Positions 17,961 to 29,245 of a DNA stretch of 40,000 bases are shown piece after piece (the first letter of the stretch is position 1; each line of letters opens with the position of its first letter). The stretch covers positions 322,158-362,157 of the forward strand of contig JAQGDQ010000166.1 of NCBI GenBank assembly GCA_030141605.1, given 5' to 3'. This stretch comes from Tubiluchus corallicola. Lineage: Eukaryota > Priapulida > Priapulimorpha > Priapulimorphida > Tubiluchidae. The notes beneath the pieces were generated by a model. The model was not told the origin of the DNA. It searched no databases and saw only the letters and a program-made list of their open reading frames with translations. The translations under genes and the position numbers were made by a program.

Positions 17961-18399
17961 CTCCTGGCTATAATCTCAAATTCTCACTCCTTGCTGAGGT
18001 CAATAAAGTTAAAAAATTTCTCTAATACGAAGTAAGCAGATTTTACCCTGCAGACTGGAAAGAACCCCGAGTTTACAGTGTGACGAATTTCTGCAACAAG
18101 GAAGTAGTCTTCGACGCTTGAGGCTTAGCGTACGTGTGATGAAGCCAATTCCCGAATAATACAAGCTCGCCATTATCGTGAACGTGTTTTGACGATTATC
18201 AGAAATTGTAACTGCTGTGTGAGGTTCTTAGCTTTCAAGTACGATCTATGTTTTATTTTTCTAAAGTTATAAAATTACAAGTTAGCAATTACAAATGATA
18301 GCGCAGATGTAGACAGGTTCGCCATGATGTTTGTTTTACTCAGTGAGATCACAAACGAACTAAATCTTTGAATGAGGTATTGGGATACGTATTGAATAG
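17961..18399. other. No gene seen
   Basis: No exon, inverted repeat or match to other families recognised. Confidence 0.5.
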
Positions 18400-18620
18400 T
18401 ACAGTCAACCTCGGATATAAGGTATGTACTCGCTTCTAAGGGACCACCAACACCGGTCCCGATTTTTCGTAACGTTTTTCCTATGTAAAAACCTTCGTAT
18501 ATAAGGTACTCGGATATAAGGGACGATATCTTCAGGTTCCGCGTAATAGAAGCCCAGGTAAATTACCTCGCATATAAGGGACCCTATGATCAAAGCAAAA
18601 TTGGTCGATTTTTAACTTCA
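18400..18620 (+). mobile_element. R4: pogo/Tigger-like MITE, truncated copy
   Basis: Starts CAGTCAACCTCGGATATAAG at 18402 after TA. It matches the reverse complement of 3931-4162 throughout and then stops, so the opposite end is missing. The ATATAAGGGAC motifs are conserved. Confidence 0.72.
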
Positions 18621-18841
18621 AATTTAACCAGAAAGGCGATCTCTGTCAGTAAATGATATATTTCCAAATATTGAACAGACAGATGACGTCGTCGTTTCAC
18701 GCACGTCACGCAATTCCTCACGCACTCACAATGAACAAGCCGTAAGACATACATTAGATATCAATGAAACAAAAAACAGTCTATCAGCAGGGAATCGAGG
18801 TCTCGTTATAAGCTGGTTCGTTGCAAAACTTGTGCTATTAT

Positions 18842-18933
18842 TCATAATAATAATGATGATGATGATGATTGCGCTATTGAAGGTGGTAGCATTGGTGGTG
18901 GCGGTGATGGTGATGATGATAATAATAATGATG

Positions 18934-18965
<32 letters not shown>

Positions 18966-19085
18966 GATGATGATAATGGTGATTGTGCTGGTGGAGGTGG
19001 TAGTGTTGGTGGTGGTGGAGGTGGTGATGATGATAATGATGATGATGATGATGATGATGATAACAACAACAACAACAACAACAAC
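18842..19085. repeat. (GAT)n-(AAC)n microsatellite
   Basis: Long imperfect GAT/GGT trinucleotide run followed by (AAC)9 near 19062-19086. Frames on both strands are artefacts. Confidence 0.95.
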
Positions 19086-19369
19086 AACCTTAATCACAAA
19101 CTTAATTTATAATTGAATCTAACTACAGTTTTCACTCCCCTGTCAATTTTAAATTATTTAAATTGGAAACTAGAATGATTTACATAATCTTGCTGTCATT
19201 TTGCATTTGCTTAATTGTTTTACTAGGGATTGTTACTTTCAACAAAGCTTTTGAGTGATTAGTTTACTAGGAAGAATTTAATTAAGCGATACGTGACTGT
19301 GATGGTTAACTTAAAGCAAAACCTGACCCAGTGGTAAACTGTAAGTCATAACAATCTACTCTTTAAAGT

Positions 19370-19498
19370 ATCGAAAGGAAACATACCATTTTTTGAAGAA
19401 TGACTAATGTGAAAGAATTATTACCACACAAACACAGTTGCGCGCTCCCACCACTAAGTTCTTCACTGTTACATGCATTTCGCCATTCTCTACTAAAG
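19370..19498 (-). repeat. R7, copy 3 (partial)
   Basis: Reverse complement carries GAATGGCGAAATGCATG, TAACAGTGAAGAAC and TTCTTTCACAT in the same order as 3039-3268 and 24748-24960. Joined directly to an R5 copy at 19498. Confidence 0.65.
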
Positions 19499-20130
19499 TG
19501 CCGTTCAATTCAAACGAGTTTTTTTAGTTTGAATCCGATTCGAACTAAAATATGCAGATTCGAATAATTCAGCACTTCGACTACATACGTTATTTATCAT
19601 CAAAACGTTCGAAACAGCAGACAACTGTACAAAATTTTTAAAAAAAAATTTCTTTCCTTCTTCAAAGTCTCATTCGATCTACTGTAGGCACAGAGGTATC
19701 AACATTTATCAGAGTATTCCACCCACTTTTATCTGCAGAGTAAGTTCTTCTACTCCTAAAGATAGATTTAGTTGAAGTTGTTGAATATCTTTATTTATCT
19801 TAGCTATCCAAGTTGTTTTTGGTTTGCCAGGTGGTTTTTTTTTGCAAGGTTTTAAGGCTTCCTTTAAGGCGATTCTTACTGCTACTTCACTTGATAATCT
19901 TAGAAGATGTTCTAGCCATCTTAATGCAACATTAAGTTTTATGTTAAAATTTAATTTTTTGCTGGTTAATACATTCTTGCGTTCAAGAAAAGCAAATTAT
20001 TAACGTTTTTACTGTAGAACAAAATCAGGTAATATGCAAGATCTTTGTGAGACCACTTTTTATTAGTGATTCGAAAATTTATTCGAAATTTTTAAAACTG
20101 CATTCGAATTCGATTCAGATTCGAAAATGC
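19498..20130 (-). mobile_element. R5 copy interrupted by an RTE fragment
   Basis: The halves 19498-19645 and 19985-20130 match the right and left parts of R5 in reverse orientation (AATTCAGCACTTCGACTACA; TTATTAGTGATTCGAAAATT). The intervening sequence is retrotransposon. Confidence 0.6.
19645..19985 (-). mobile_element. RTE-clade LINE C-terminal fragment
   Basis: The minus strand reads LRWLEHLLRLSSEV, then ALKEALKP, then PPGKPKTTWIAKINKDI, and after one frameshift DKSGWNTLINVDTS followed by a stop. This is the typical C-terminus of RTE-type ORF2 proteins (RWLGHVLRM...GRPKTTW...DR..W). 5'-truncated and frameshifted, hence dead. It lies inside an R5 MITE. Confidence 0.75.
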
Positions 20131-20455
20131 TGAAACTCGGTTTGATCCGAGTTCGAAATCGTGTTCTGGTAGAGACTGCTCACCTCTACAGGAAAAAATC
20201 GATTTGATCCGAGTTCGAAAGTCACAAATTCGATTCGACTCGAATTCGTTTTCTATAGAGACTGCTCACCCCTATAGGAAAAAAATTCTGTTTGATCCGA
20301 GTTCGAAAGTTACAAATTCGATTCGACTCGAATTCTCTTTCATGTAGAGGCTACTCACCCCTACAGGAAAAAAATCGGTTTGATTCAAGTTCGAAAGTCA
20401 CAAATTTGATTCGACTCGAATTCTTTTTCTGATAGAGACTGCTCACCCCTACAGG
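20130..20455 (-). repeat. 86-89-bp tandem amplification of an R5 end
   Basis: GAGACTGCTCACC or a close variant recurs at 20172, 20258, 20347 and 20435. Each unit carries GATCCGAGTTCGAAAGT and GATTCGACTCGAATTC and the CACCCCTA(C/T)AGG terminus of R5. A transposon end has been tandemly multiplied. Confidence 0.82.
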
Positions 20456-21040
20456 CCCCTACTGCGCGTCGTCCAGGAATAACTAATCGAACCGAATCAC
20501 ACATTTCAGAACGTTCCTGCACGAGCTGCTGCAGAACAACTGCTTCATTATTATGCATGCATGCAGCTCAAGCGTGGAATTTGTTTGTAATGGCTTAAAA
20601 TTCGCATAAAGCCTAATGGAAAGACATAAAGCGAATGAATAAACCGGTGAGGCACAAACGAATCAGTGCTTTAATATTGCTCGATTATAAATGAGTATTG
20701 CCGCTATGGCTGATTATAAATGGATATTACTGATTATAAGTGATTGTTGCTCGTTGCTTATGATACGATTTCAATTTAGTATCGAAACCCCTGCAGTTTT
20801 TTTCAGAGCAGATTGACAGCGTCATCTGTCGTTAAATTTTGTTGTTAAATGTAGAAATACTAACATTTGTAACCTAATAGATAAATGTTTTGTAAATAAG
20901 AGGAACTATAGAATTTTGTATTTAGAACTATAGAAAAATTGGATTGTTAACTTTGTTATCAATTGTTGTGTGTTGAATGTGTATGTGGTTTACGACACAC
21001 ATCGGTGTTTGATGTCGTTGGTAATGTGCTCGTACGATTT
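20456..21040. other. No gene seen
   Basis: A short GATTATAAATG(A/G)ATATT motif repeats near 20683-20740. Otherwise AT-rich sequence without coding or repeat signal. Confidence 0.45.
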
Positions 21041-21054
21041 TGTACATATATTTG

Positions 21055-21205
21055 CCAACATTGTTCAACATTGTTCAAAAACAAATATTTGTTAACATTG
21101 TTCAACATTGCTCAAAAACAAATATTTGTCAACATTGTTCAAAAACAAATATTTGTCAACATTGTTCAACATTGTTCAAAAACAAATATTTGTCAACATT
21201 GTTCA
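21055..21205. repeat. 32/44-bp tandem repeat
   Basis: Units AACATTGTTCAAAAACAAAT plus ATTTGTC, alternately with a duplicated AACATTGTTC. About four units. Contains the short palindrome AAATATTT. Confidence 0.9.
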
Positions 21206-21529
21206 TATTAGTAAAATCGGGACATGTGCTTACGATTTTAATGAAGGCTATCTTTCTGTCAATTTGATATTTATCGCAGTTCATTAAAAATGTTGCCCAT
21301 CTTCAATATCTGATTCTTTGCAATACATACGCACTCGTTCATTGATAGGAAGCTTTTTTGTGTTTGATGCCTTCTTGTTTCAATAGCTAAGGTATGTGAA
21401 CTAATCTGGAATTTTGGCAAAAGCTATTTTAGCCTTTCTTAAGATCAAATGATTTTCAAGCTCAAACTCAACTTTAAATTTGCCTTTTTTCATATGCCTT
21501 TTCTTGTCCTTTAAGTTTGGCTTAAAACA
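21206..21529. other. No gene; small R2 end fragment
   Basis: GCCTTTTCTTGTCCTTTAAG at 21497-21516 matches the inverted R2 terminus. The rest is unassigned. Confidence 0.4.
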
Positions 21530-21690
21530 TAATTTATTGAAGATGTAACATTGTACTGTGTTGACCATTATACCCCATGTACGGGGTTTTGTCTGTGTAG
21601 TTTTTTCTTCATTGTAATGTATTGCATTGTTTATGTAATGTTTTGTAACTTGTAATTGTATGGATTGTAAATCGTGAATAAATAAATATA
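21530..21690 (+). mobile_element. Probable LINE 3' tail (plus)
   Basis: TGTAATGTATTGCATTG, TTTTGTAACTTGTAATTG and a final GTGAATAAATAAATA resemble 3' UTR ends of CR1-like elements. No coding region is attached. Confidence 0.4.
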
Positions 21691-21861
21691 ACTGCTAGGT
21701 TTGAAACACGCAGTTTTACAACTGATATATGTTCTCCCCTAGTGGGAGCGAAACGCTAGACAGATGCAGAACAATGGTGAGCACAACGTATAAGGAATGT
21801 TGCAATAAATATGAACATTACTATGTAACAATGGTAACAAAGTTAATACTATTTAAAGCAT

Positions 21862-22284
21862 TTAGTGTTTAAAAGACTGCACTAAAACAAAAATTTGAGT
21901 GTTCACAGAATTATCTAGGGTATGGTTCCCGTGCAGGAACAAACGTACAAGTTCATTTGTTGCAAGACTGTAAACATTGATGTTAAAAGCTGACAAAAGA
22001 GGGCAGAGATTTGTAAATAAGTCATGTCTGGCCTGGTGGTAAAGAGGGCAGCTAATTAAGTAATGACCAACCATTTCATAAGCAGAACCACATTGACAAT
22101 TCGGTGATACTAGTGACTCGTCGTAATTTTTACATTTTCTGAGGTATAAATCATAATTACATGTAAGTTGACGACGGGATTTATGACTTCCCAATTTGAA
22201 CATTTCTCTGACTCCTTTAAGTTTAAAACTGCATTTTCTCATTATCAGCTTGCACACTCATTCATGACTGTTAAAAACATTTAG
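21862..22284 (-). mobile_element. LINE reverse-transcriptase C-terminus fragment
   Basis: A 131-codon minus-strand frame (22257-21862) reads SPNCQCGSAYEMVGHYLISC then PLYHQARHDLF, the Cys-X-Cys-Gly..His..Cys motif found after the RT domain in many LINE ORF2 proteins. The same protein type occurs at 32920-33214. The upstream side is cut by the hAT-like insertion beginning at 22289. Confidence 0.75.
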
Positions 22285-22645
22285 TAGTCAGGACTGGATT
22301 AAGCATGTGGAAGACCTGGGGCCCGCTTGGAAGGGAGGCCCCCTTTCCAACTCTCCCTATTACATACACCACAGACTGATAACCTAAATCCAAATATATT
22401 AGTCCCAATATAAATAAACAAAAGTATTTATTCATATAAATACTGCTAATAATATATATAACATAAATCCCAATATAAATAGAACACTTTTAGTTAGGAA
22501 ATCCTTTATTGTACGAGTCCTTGTATGGCAACGCCTGTTATACAGTATACACATATCATCGTACCTATATTGTGGGAGGCCCCCTCTTGGTGGCGGCCCG
22601 GGGCTTGGGGCCTTTGTCCCTCCTTAATCCGGCCCTATTAGTTGT
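22281..22645 (+). mobile_element. R8: hAT-like element with 8-bp target duplication
   Basis: Element 22289-22637 begins CAGGACTGGATTAAG and ends CTTAATCCGGCCCTA, inverted repeats. Flanks TTAGTAGT (22281-22288) and TTAGTTGT (22638-22645) form an 8-bp duplication with one mismatch, the hAT signature. GGCCCC-rich subterminal blocks match 9317-9692. Confidence 0.78.
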
Positions 22646-23160
22646 ATTAGTCCCCTACAGCAAAGTTATGAAGACTTCCCTTTGTAAAACGTATGATTCT
22701 CTACAATTCTACCCACCTTAATATCTTTATCCTCAAGCAGTTATTACGTCTCATAAGGATTTATGGCTTCACAATTTGAACCTTTCTTCGTCGACTCTGC
22801 TATTCACTTTTATAATCAAATCTTGCTGCTCTTACAGCATTTTTCTGTGTTTTCTTTGTCAGGCTGAGGAAGATGTATAGATTCCGCCATTTCTTCTCAT
22901 TAAATACTTTCTAGGTGTCAAAATTTTACGCGGAAATTGCGCACCGTTGAAAACAAAAGCTTCACAGCGGGTTTATTAATGGACTTCTCAGATGCTTTAA
23001 TAAGCGGCAAATTTAACTGCTATCTTGCTTTATGCGCTTAGTGGAATGTTCGTGCGTTATTGATCATAATTCTTGCATATTTATGCACTGGGTTCGTTAC
23101 TGAAAACGTGACCTGAATAAAAACCATTATTATTTGTCTATTATTTGTTTATTTAATTTT
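22646..23160. other. No gene; small LINE-like echo
   Basis: GGATTTATGGCTTCACAATT at 22759 resembles GGGATTTATGACTTCCCAAT at 22179 in the LINE fragment, so a second short piece of that LINE may lie here. Nothing else recognised. Confidence 0.35.
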
Positions 23161-23164
23161 GTAG

Positions 23165-23825
23165 TTCGCTTGTTTGTTTGTATTCCTGTTTGTTTGTTTG
23201 CCTGGCTTCTTGCTTCCCGTACTTTCTCTTTTTACAGTATTTGTCTAGGCTGCGTTTTTATTGCTGCTTGTTTGCATGCTCGTTTGTTTGTTTGCCTGCT
23301 CCTTGCTTCACTTACTTTCTCTTTTTACTGTTTTTGTCTAGGCTATGTTTGTATTGCCGCTTGTTTGCATGTTCGTTTGTTTGTTTGCTTGGCTGCTTGC
23401 TTCACTTGCTATTTTTACAGTGTTTGTCTAGGCTGTACTTGTATTCCTATTTGTTTGCATGTTTGTTTGTTTGTTTGCTTGGCTGTTTGCTTCAACAACT
23501 TGCTCTTTTTCCAGTATTTGTCTAGGCTGTATTTGTATTGCTGTTTGTTTGCATGTTCGTTTGTTTGTTTGTTTGGCTGCTTGCTTCACTTACTTTCTCT
23601 TTTTACAGTACTTGTATTGCTGTTTGTTTACTTGGCTACTTGCTTCACTTACTTTCTCTTTTTACAGTACTAGTATTGCTGTTTGTTTACTTGGCTGCTT
23701 GCTTCACTTACTTTCTCTTTTTACAGTACTTGTATTGCTGTTTGTTTGCATGTTCGTTGTCTGTTTGCCTGGCTGCTTCCTTCACTTACTTTCTCTTTTT
23801 ACAGTATTTCTCTAGGCTGTATTTT
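23165..23825. repeat. 90-94-bp / 59-bp minisatellite
   Basis: TTGTCTAGGC recurs at 23241, 23334, 23424 and 23518; then the unit shortens to about 59 bp for three copies and ends with an about 81-bp unit. Each unit carries a polypyrimidine stretch with TTTTTACAG, a perfect 3' splice-site sequence, and TGTTTGTTTG runs. Open frames (Cys/Leu/Phe-rich) are artefacts. Confidence 0.9.
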
Positions 23826-24253
23826 GTACACGCACACAGTGTAATAGCATCTAGGCTTTCACTAATACCGAGTCTTAATAATTTGACAGCAAAAATTTCA
23901 TTTCAGGTTTTTAACGATTAAAGGAAAACAGGATGATTTTTAATGTGCATCGGTGATGCATCTAACATTTCTTACATTTCAGCAGCAATAATTCTTTCAC
24001 GTAAGTTTTTATTAGAGAAAAAAGTACCCAAATTTTATTGCATTAGGCCTATTTGTATAATGTACTTGCGTAGTGCAACTATAGTGTTGATATGAAATGT
24101 TTATTACCTGAAGTATTTGCCACTTACTTATCGTAGATTTTATGGATATATATAAACCATGCATTGTATTGTATCTGAGTCTCATTAGTGCCCATTAAGT
24201 GTAAACCAAGCACCCCAAATCCAATCTCGTTGCCATGAATGACAAAGGTTATA
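23826..24253. other. No gene seen
   Basis: No exon recognised. AATAATTCTTTCACGTAAGT at 23986 faintly resembles the middle of R7. Confidence 0.4.
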
Positions 24254-24592
24254 ATAAGCTTTTTCACAGTTTCAGCGATTGATGATGATTGTGAAAAGGT
24301 CAAAGGTTAAGTGTACCAGGCAACGCATTTGTGTTCACTTGACAACGCCTCGCAGCCCAAGCTATTGTAATAGTAACAGTTTTAACAGCTAGCTAGAACC
24401 TTACCTGGTTCATTTTTTCTTGTTCCTAAGCTAGTTCTTGCTAGTAAATCACTCTATGCACAGACTAATGCATAATTAAGTAAAGTCCTCGTAAAACAAC
24501 TGAAATTTTTGAACTGATGCTTTGCTTTACACACATGTCACGTGACGGTTGTAGTTAAGACGCGTTGCTATGGTACACTTAGCCTTTGGCCT
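24254..24592 (+). mobile_element. R1 MITE, copy 2
   Basis: Full copy. Hairpin at the left end, GGTTAAGTGTACCAGGCAAC near 24304 and the inverted GCGTTGCTATGGTACACTTA near 24562. Confidence 0.8.
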
Positions 24593-24747
24593 ACAGTTAC
24601 AGTTCTACTGTAAGATATTTAGTGTGTTGTACTAAAACTACACATGCTTTGAGAAAAAAATTCGCATTTCAAATTTTCCCCTGCACTCACGCATGAGCTG
24701 TCGAACGTGTGTAGTTCGTCACAAACTAACACATCTGAACAGAGAGG

Positions 24748-24960
24748 TACAGCACGTACTTTTGTACAATGCGTTTGCGAAATGCAGGCGTTAGTTCCCG
24801 TCTAACTAGTGAATGGCGAAATGCCTGTAACAGCGAAGAACTAGTGGCGCGAACGCGTAACTGTGTTTGTGTGGAAATAATTCTTTCACCTAAGTCATTT
24901 TTGAAAAAGTGGTATGTTTGTTTTCAATAGTAGATTGTTTTGACCTGCAGTTTAATTTGC
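24748..24960 (+). repeat. R7, copy 2
   Basis: GTACAGCACGTAC, GAATGGCGAAATGCC, TGTAACAG and TTTTTGAAAAAGTGG in the same order as 3039-3268. Confidence 0.75.
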
Positions 24961-25050
24961 TTTAAACAAAAAGGTCAAATAAGTAGGGAGAGGCTGCCAC
25001 AGCTCCAAGAACAGGTGTATGTCGAAATAGTGTGAATAAACAGCAGTTTA

Positions 25051-25195
25051 TATCATTTACGAGCTTAATTTGCTTATTTACTTATCATAATTTGTTTCCC
25101 GGCAAAAATAAAAAGGCAAAATATCATTTACGAGCTTAATTTGCTTATTTGCTTATCATAATTTGTTTCCCGGCAAAAATAAAAAGGCAAAATAT
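25051..25195. repeat. 71-bp direct tandem duplication
   Basis: TATCATTTACGAGCTTAATT begins both units (25051 and 25122). One substitution is evident, so the duplication is recent. A third partial unit follows. Confidence 0.92.
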
Positions 25196-26900
25196 ATTAT
25201 TTACGGCAATTTATATTTTCCAGTGTGCCTGGTTGCTTCAAATAATACAAGCATCCCTATAATTGAATTATTAATCTACAATCCAATCTAAATCAATTGC
25301 AGTTCGAATCCCAAAATGTCCTCGTTGCGGCATATAAATAAACCAACTGCAATTCTAAGCGGCACTTTGTAAGAAATTGTATCAATTTTGATGAATGTAT
25401 TTAATAAAACAAATTCATTTGCATAGTCTTATTGTCAGCGCTTCGAATTGAATCCTCTGAGAATGGCACTTCTCCCCACTCTATAAGATTATTACAGAAG
25501 TCCTTTGGGCTTCTTTGAGTGCATTGCTCTTGTCTATATAATATTTCCACGTAATGAATTCGTCTGTCATAAATATCCGTTTATAGCGCATAAATCCATG
25601 GCGTGTGACAAATTTGACTAAGTAATTGGGAGTTACAAGTGTTTGTCAAACATAGGTGTCCCACCCTAAATTTAAGAAGGTGATCACATTGAAATGAAGT
25701 GTAATCAAAGCGCATGAAGAAACGCATTTTATGGAGGACATTCAACACTGTTTGTCTGGAAAGATCGTCTTAATGATCCCCTTGCAAATGTGTATCGTGT
25801 AACAAAAAATAATTGCAGTCATTTACTCCTTCAAGACAGAAAGACGTTGGCTGCATTTTGCATGGGTTCGTGAAAACTGCTCTCATTATGCAACAATTAC
25901 ATTATATTTGATAATTTTCGTAAGTTTCTACTCCTCACACAACGAATTTTCATGCAGAATAATATATGAAATACATTTGCTTAATTTGGACAAATTAAAA
26001 ATCGATTTTTCACGAATAAATTTAAGAAAGCTTTCAGTAACTGCAGTGTTTGCACTGTAACAATGTACAGTATCACTTGTGTGAAATCAGCTAATGTAGA
26101 AAATTTCAACTGTCCAGACACAACACTCTGATAAACTTTGCCCTCAAGTCTACTCTATTTTTAAGGAGAAATTCTTGTTAAAAGATGAAACGGCCTTAAT
26201 TTGTACTTGGCTGATCGGTTGGTTTTTCCTGGAATAGCAGCAGAACACTGCACATCTTGGGCTGTAACAAGCAGGTGATCAATAAATTAGTGTGTACGAT
26301 CACGCAAGTGAACGTCAGACTAAGCTACTCATAAGGCTAAGTTGGAGTGTCTGAAGATGGCGTGCTTTCTTTATCCAATTAAATCACTTACAAATGTTTA
26401 AACAAATATCATGATTGAATAGCGGAGATTCTCCTGAATAGAACAGTGCCTAATTTGTAATCATTTAATTACGTCTGAGCTTATACAGTAACAGAAAAGT
26501 CATAGGTTTTATAAGATCTATTTTGAATGGTGGAACAAGTCCTGAAGGAACAAGAACACTGCAAAGACAAAAAAACAGAACATAAATGTTTAGCAAGTTG
26601 GATTTAGATAAGAGAGCTAACAGTGATAACAGAGCTTTTCATTTAGCTAACAGCAAGTTGAAATCATAAGTACATCACTTTAAATTTATACAACTGTGTC
26701 TCCAAAAGATTTGACTTGAAATTGTTAGAAATATTTATAAAAGGGACGGCTAAACCATATGGACTTAAAAAAAATTGTTGACAAGGTTTTTTTTACTAAT
26801 CACGATGGTTTTTTTTTGTTAATTTATCGTTAATTAAAGGACTACCATTCTTGTGTAGGAATTTTGAGTGCACCCATTTTTATTTCACCTAAGGTGAAAA
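25196..26900. other. Repeat-poor stretch, no gene recognised
   Basis: The longest stretch without repeats. TAAT-type homeodomain motifs and ATTTGCAT (25411, POU octamer) occur near 25230-25640. No splice-flanked coding segment found. Candidate regulatory DNA by inference only. Confidence 0.35.
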
Positions 26901-26913
26901 TTTATTTACATTA

Positions 26914-26923
26914 GGTGTGTGTG

Positions 26924-26961
<38 letters not shown>

Positions 26962-26971
26962 TGTGTGTGTG
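26914..26971. repeat. (GT)n microsatellite
   Basis: About 28 GT units with two C interruptions. Confidence 0.97.
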
Positions 26972-27394
26972 AAATATTAAATAAAAGAGCAGACTTGACT
27001 GAGATTGGCTGGAAAGATCGACAAACCACTCCCTGCTATAATTCAGCGGAAATGAACTTATTGGTGGAACTATATTGACTATGAGAAGGTCGTGCTGAAG
27101 GATCTCTAATCAGAAGCTGTTGACAAGCTTGTGCACACGCTGCTTTGGTGAATCAATAAGCTTAGCACAAGCAGCAATGAGATCAGGGAAACAAATACAG
27201 CGCAGGTAGAATAGAGTATTTCTACGAAGTCTATTTTCGTAGCTCTTTTAGTAGTAAATGACGTGCAGTATTTCTTAGTTTTTAGTGTAAATTTTAACTT
27301 TTATATAACATGTTTTATGTGCTAAAATAAACTTTAAATGAATAAATAAGTAAATTAAAGCCAAGTACACGTTTTCTTCGCACAACGAAAACTC
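26972..27394. other. No gene seen
   Basis: Unassigned AT-rich sequence before the LINE fragment. AACTTTAAATGAATAAATAA near 27330 may be a small retroelement tail. Confidence 0.35.
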
Positions 27395-28110
27395 TATATT
27401 CATATGTATACATATATTTCAAACCTGATAATTTTGTATCTGAGTAAAATGCTCAATTAGCTATAGAAGCTTGTGTCTCTGAAATGAAATCCTGGATGCC
27501 GCAAAGAACTGGTTGTTTGCTCAGTCCTACGCGATATTAGTTCTGCATTTTATACCATTGGCCTTAATATCTTGTTGAAAAATGCCTTGGTATAAAAGGC
27601 CTGGTCTTGATTGGCTTAAATGTTGCCTTGGTAATCGGACGCAGTGTATGCGCATTAATAACGTTACATCTTCAAAAATTGATGTCCAGTCTAATGTCCC
27701 ACAGGGCTCAGTGCTTGGCCCAATTTTATATACTATATATGTGCTCCCAGTTAGTGATTCAGGCAGGGACTGAATTAATTAACACTTCTATGCAGAAGAT
27801 TCACATATTTACATATCTTTCAAACCTGATAATTCTGTATTTGAGCAAAATGCTAAATTAGCTGTAGACGCTTGTGTCTGCGAAATCAAATCCCGGATGG
27901 TGCAAAAATTTTTGGCCTTAAAGTCTTCTAAGGCGGAGTTCATATATTTTGGTACTTCAAGTCAAGTGAAGAAAATGTCAAAGTCAGCGATATATAGTGC
28001 ATTTGTGAAAAACCTTGGATGTTTCTTTCATTGTAATATGACACATCAAAAGCATATTAATCACACTTGTATCTGTCTTTTTCAGCTTAAAAATATTAAT
28101 ATATACTGTA
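27395..28110 (+). mobile_element. CR1-like LINE reverse transcriptase fragment
   Basis: RT motifs in order: VLRDISSAFYTIGLNILL at 27524 (motif A, D-h-S-x-A-F), CCLGNRTQ, NVPQGSVLGPILYTIY near 27690-27740 (motif B), FYAEDSHIYISF near 27787-27822 (motif C), then KSSKAEFIYFGT and VKNLGCFFHCNMTHQKHI. At least two frameshifts (near 27595 and 27770). Motif C is AED instead of ADD, so the catalytic pair is damaged. A copy of the post-motif-C segment also precedes motif A. Dead element. Confidence 0.82.
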
Positions 28111-28521
28111 TGATACACGTGGCAATGTTAGTTGAGCAGTTTCGGTATCTTACTTGTACTTTCGACTGGGTTGAACAGAACAAAAATTCGTATGTTATGA
28201 AAACATTGTCTGCGATTAATACATAATTAATTCACATGGTTTTGCAACATTTAGTATTTTTATTCGTAGAGTTCATTTCCTCTTTTATTATTGCTATTTC
28301 ACTAGGGTTGGTTCACACCTGCCACATCTGCTGTGACGGCTTTATGCATATGACGGAATGCTGACCGTGTAATAAATGTCGTGGTATGTCAAAGGCCTGA
28401 TCTTTTGCATAATTATGTTCTGTATTTTCTTGCCTTCACAACAATCAGAGCTTCGTTCCCTGCAGCAGTCAGTAGATGCTGACGCATTCAATAAAAGAAC
28501 ACGACATAGCTATAAAATACG
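28111..28521. other. No gene seen
   Basis: The open frame of the LINE runs on to 28226, but residues past about 28110 no longer look like RT. Remainder unassigned. Confidence 0.4.
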
Positions 28522-28999
28522 TTTAAAGGAGAAGACAAGGGGTACCTGAAGTAGGTTTCAGAAAAATCTTCTTAAAAATTATATTACTTTACAGCAATTT
28601 TATGAATATGTTGTTCTCGCCTTAAAAATATTTGTTCGTTTTCATTTTAAATCTCTCGCAATACGGTCCCAACGTCACCATTACATGACGTCATATACGC
28701 ACAACGTAAATCAGGGGAAGATACGGAAATGTTAAATTTGTCCCAAAAAATCTTTCCATGCAAAGTTATATTACTGTACTTAGCATTTCGCTTACCTGCT
28801 GGAAAGACTTATGTAACAAGAAAAAAAAATTAATCACTTAAAATGTTTAAAAATTGTTAAAATGTTGCTGAACCACCCTCCAGGATGCACCAGTCACTAA
28901 CCAAAAACGTTTTTTTAATCTTATTGACAAGATACAGTAATTTAAAATTTTACTTAGTTGGTGACGTGTGAGCTACGAATGCTGTGATAACTTCAAACT
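28522..28999 (+). mobile_element. R2 MITE, copy C (3'-truncated)
   Basis: Starts TTTAAAGGAGAAGACAAGG and GGGTACCTGAAGTAGG and follows R2 to GAATGCTGTGATAA, where a microsatellite replaces the rest. Confidence 0.72.
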
Positions 29000-29141
29000 T
29001 GTGTATGTGTATGTGTATATGTATATGTTTAAGTACATGTATGTGTATACCTATACGTATACGTGTAAGTATATGTGTATGTATCTATACGTATGTGTAT
29101 ATGCAGATGCATAAGTATATGTATATGTATATGTATATGTA

Positions 29142-29226
<85 letters not shown>

Positions 29227-29245
29227 GTGCATGTACATGTATATG
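29000..29245. repeat. (TATGTG)n microsatellite
   Basis: Pure TATGTG hexamers from about 29140 to 29228, with degenerate TATGTA/TACGTA at the sides. Peptide repeats on both strands are artefacts. Confidence 0.96.

Noticed and set aside
18842-19087. Open frames on both strands rich in Ile, Met or Ser
   Set aside because: Generated by GAT and AAC trinucleotide microsatellites.
21721-21760. CTGATATATG, CTCCC/GGGAG stem and GCGAAACGC, resembling a hammerhead core
   Set aside because: The CTGANGA core is absent (CTGATAT) and spacing to the stem is too long. At best a decayed relative.
25301-25312. GTTCGAATCCC, a tRNA B-box-like sequence
   Set aside because: Flanks do not form a T stem and no A box or cloverleaf can be drawn.
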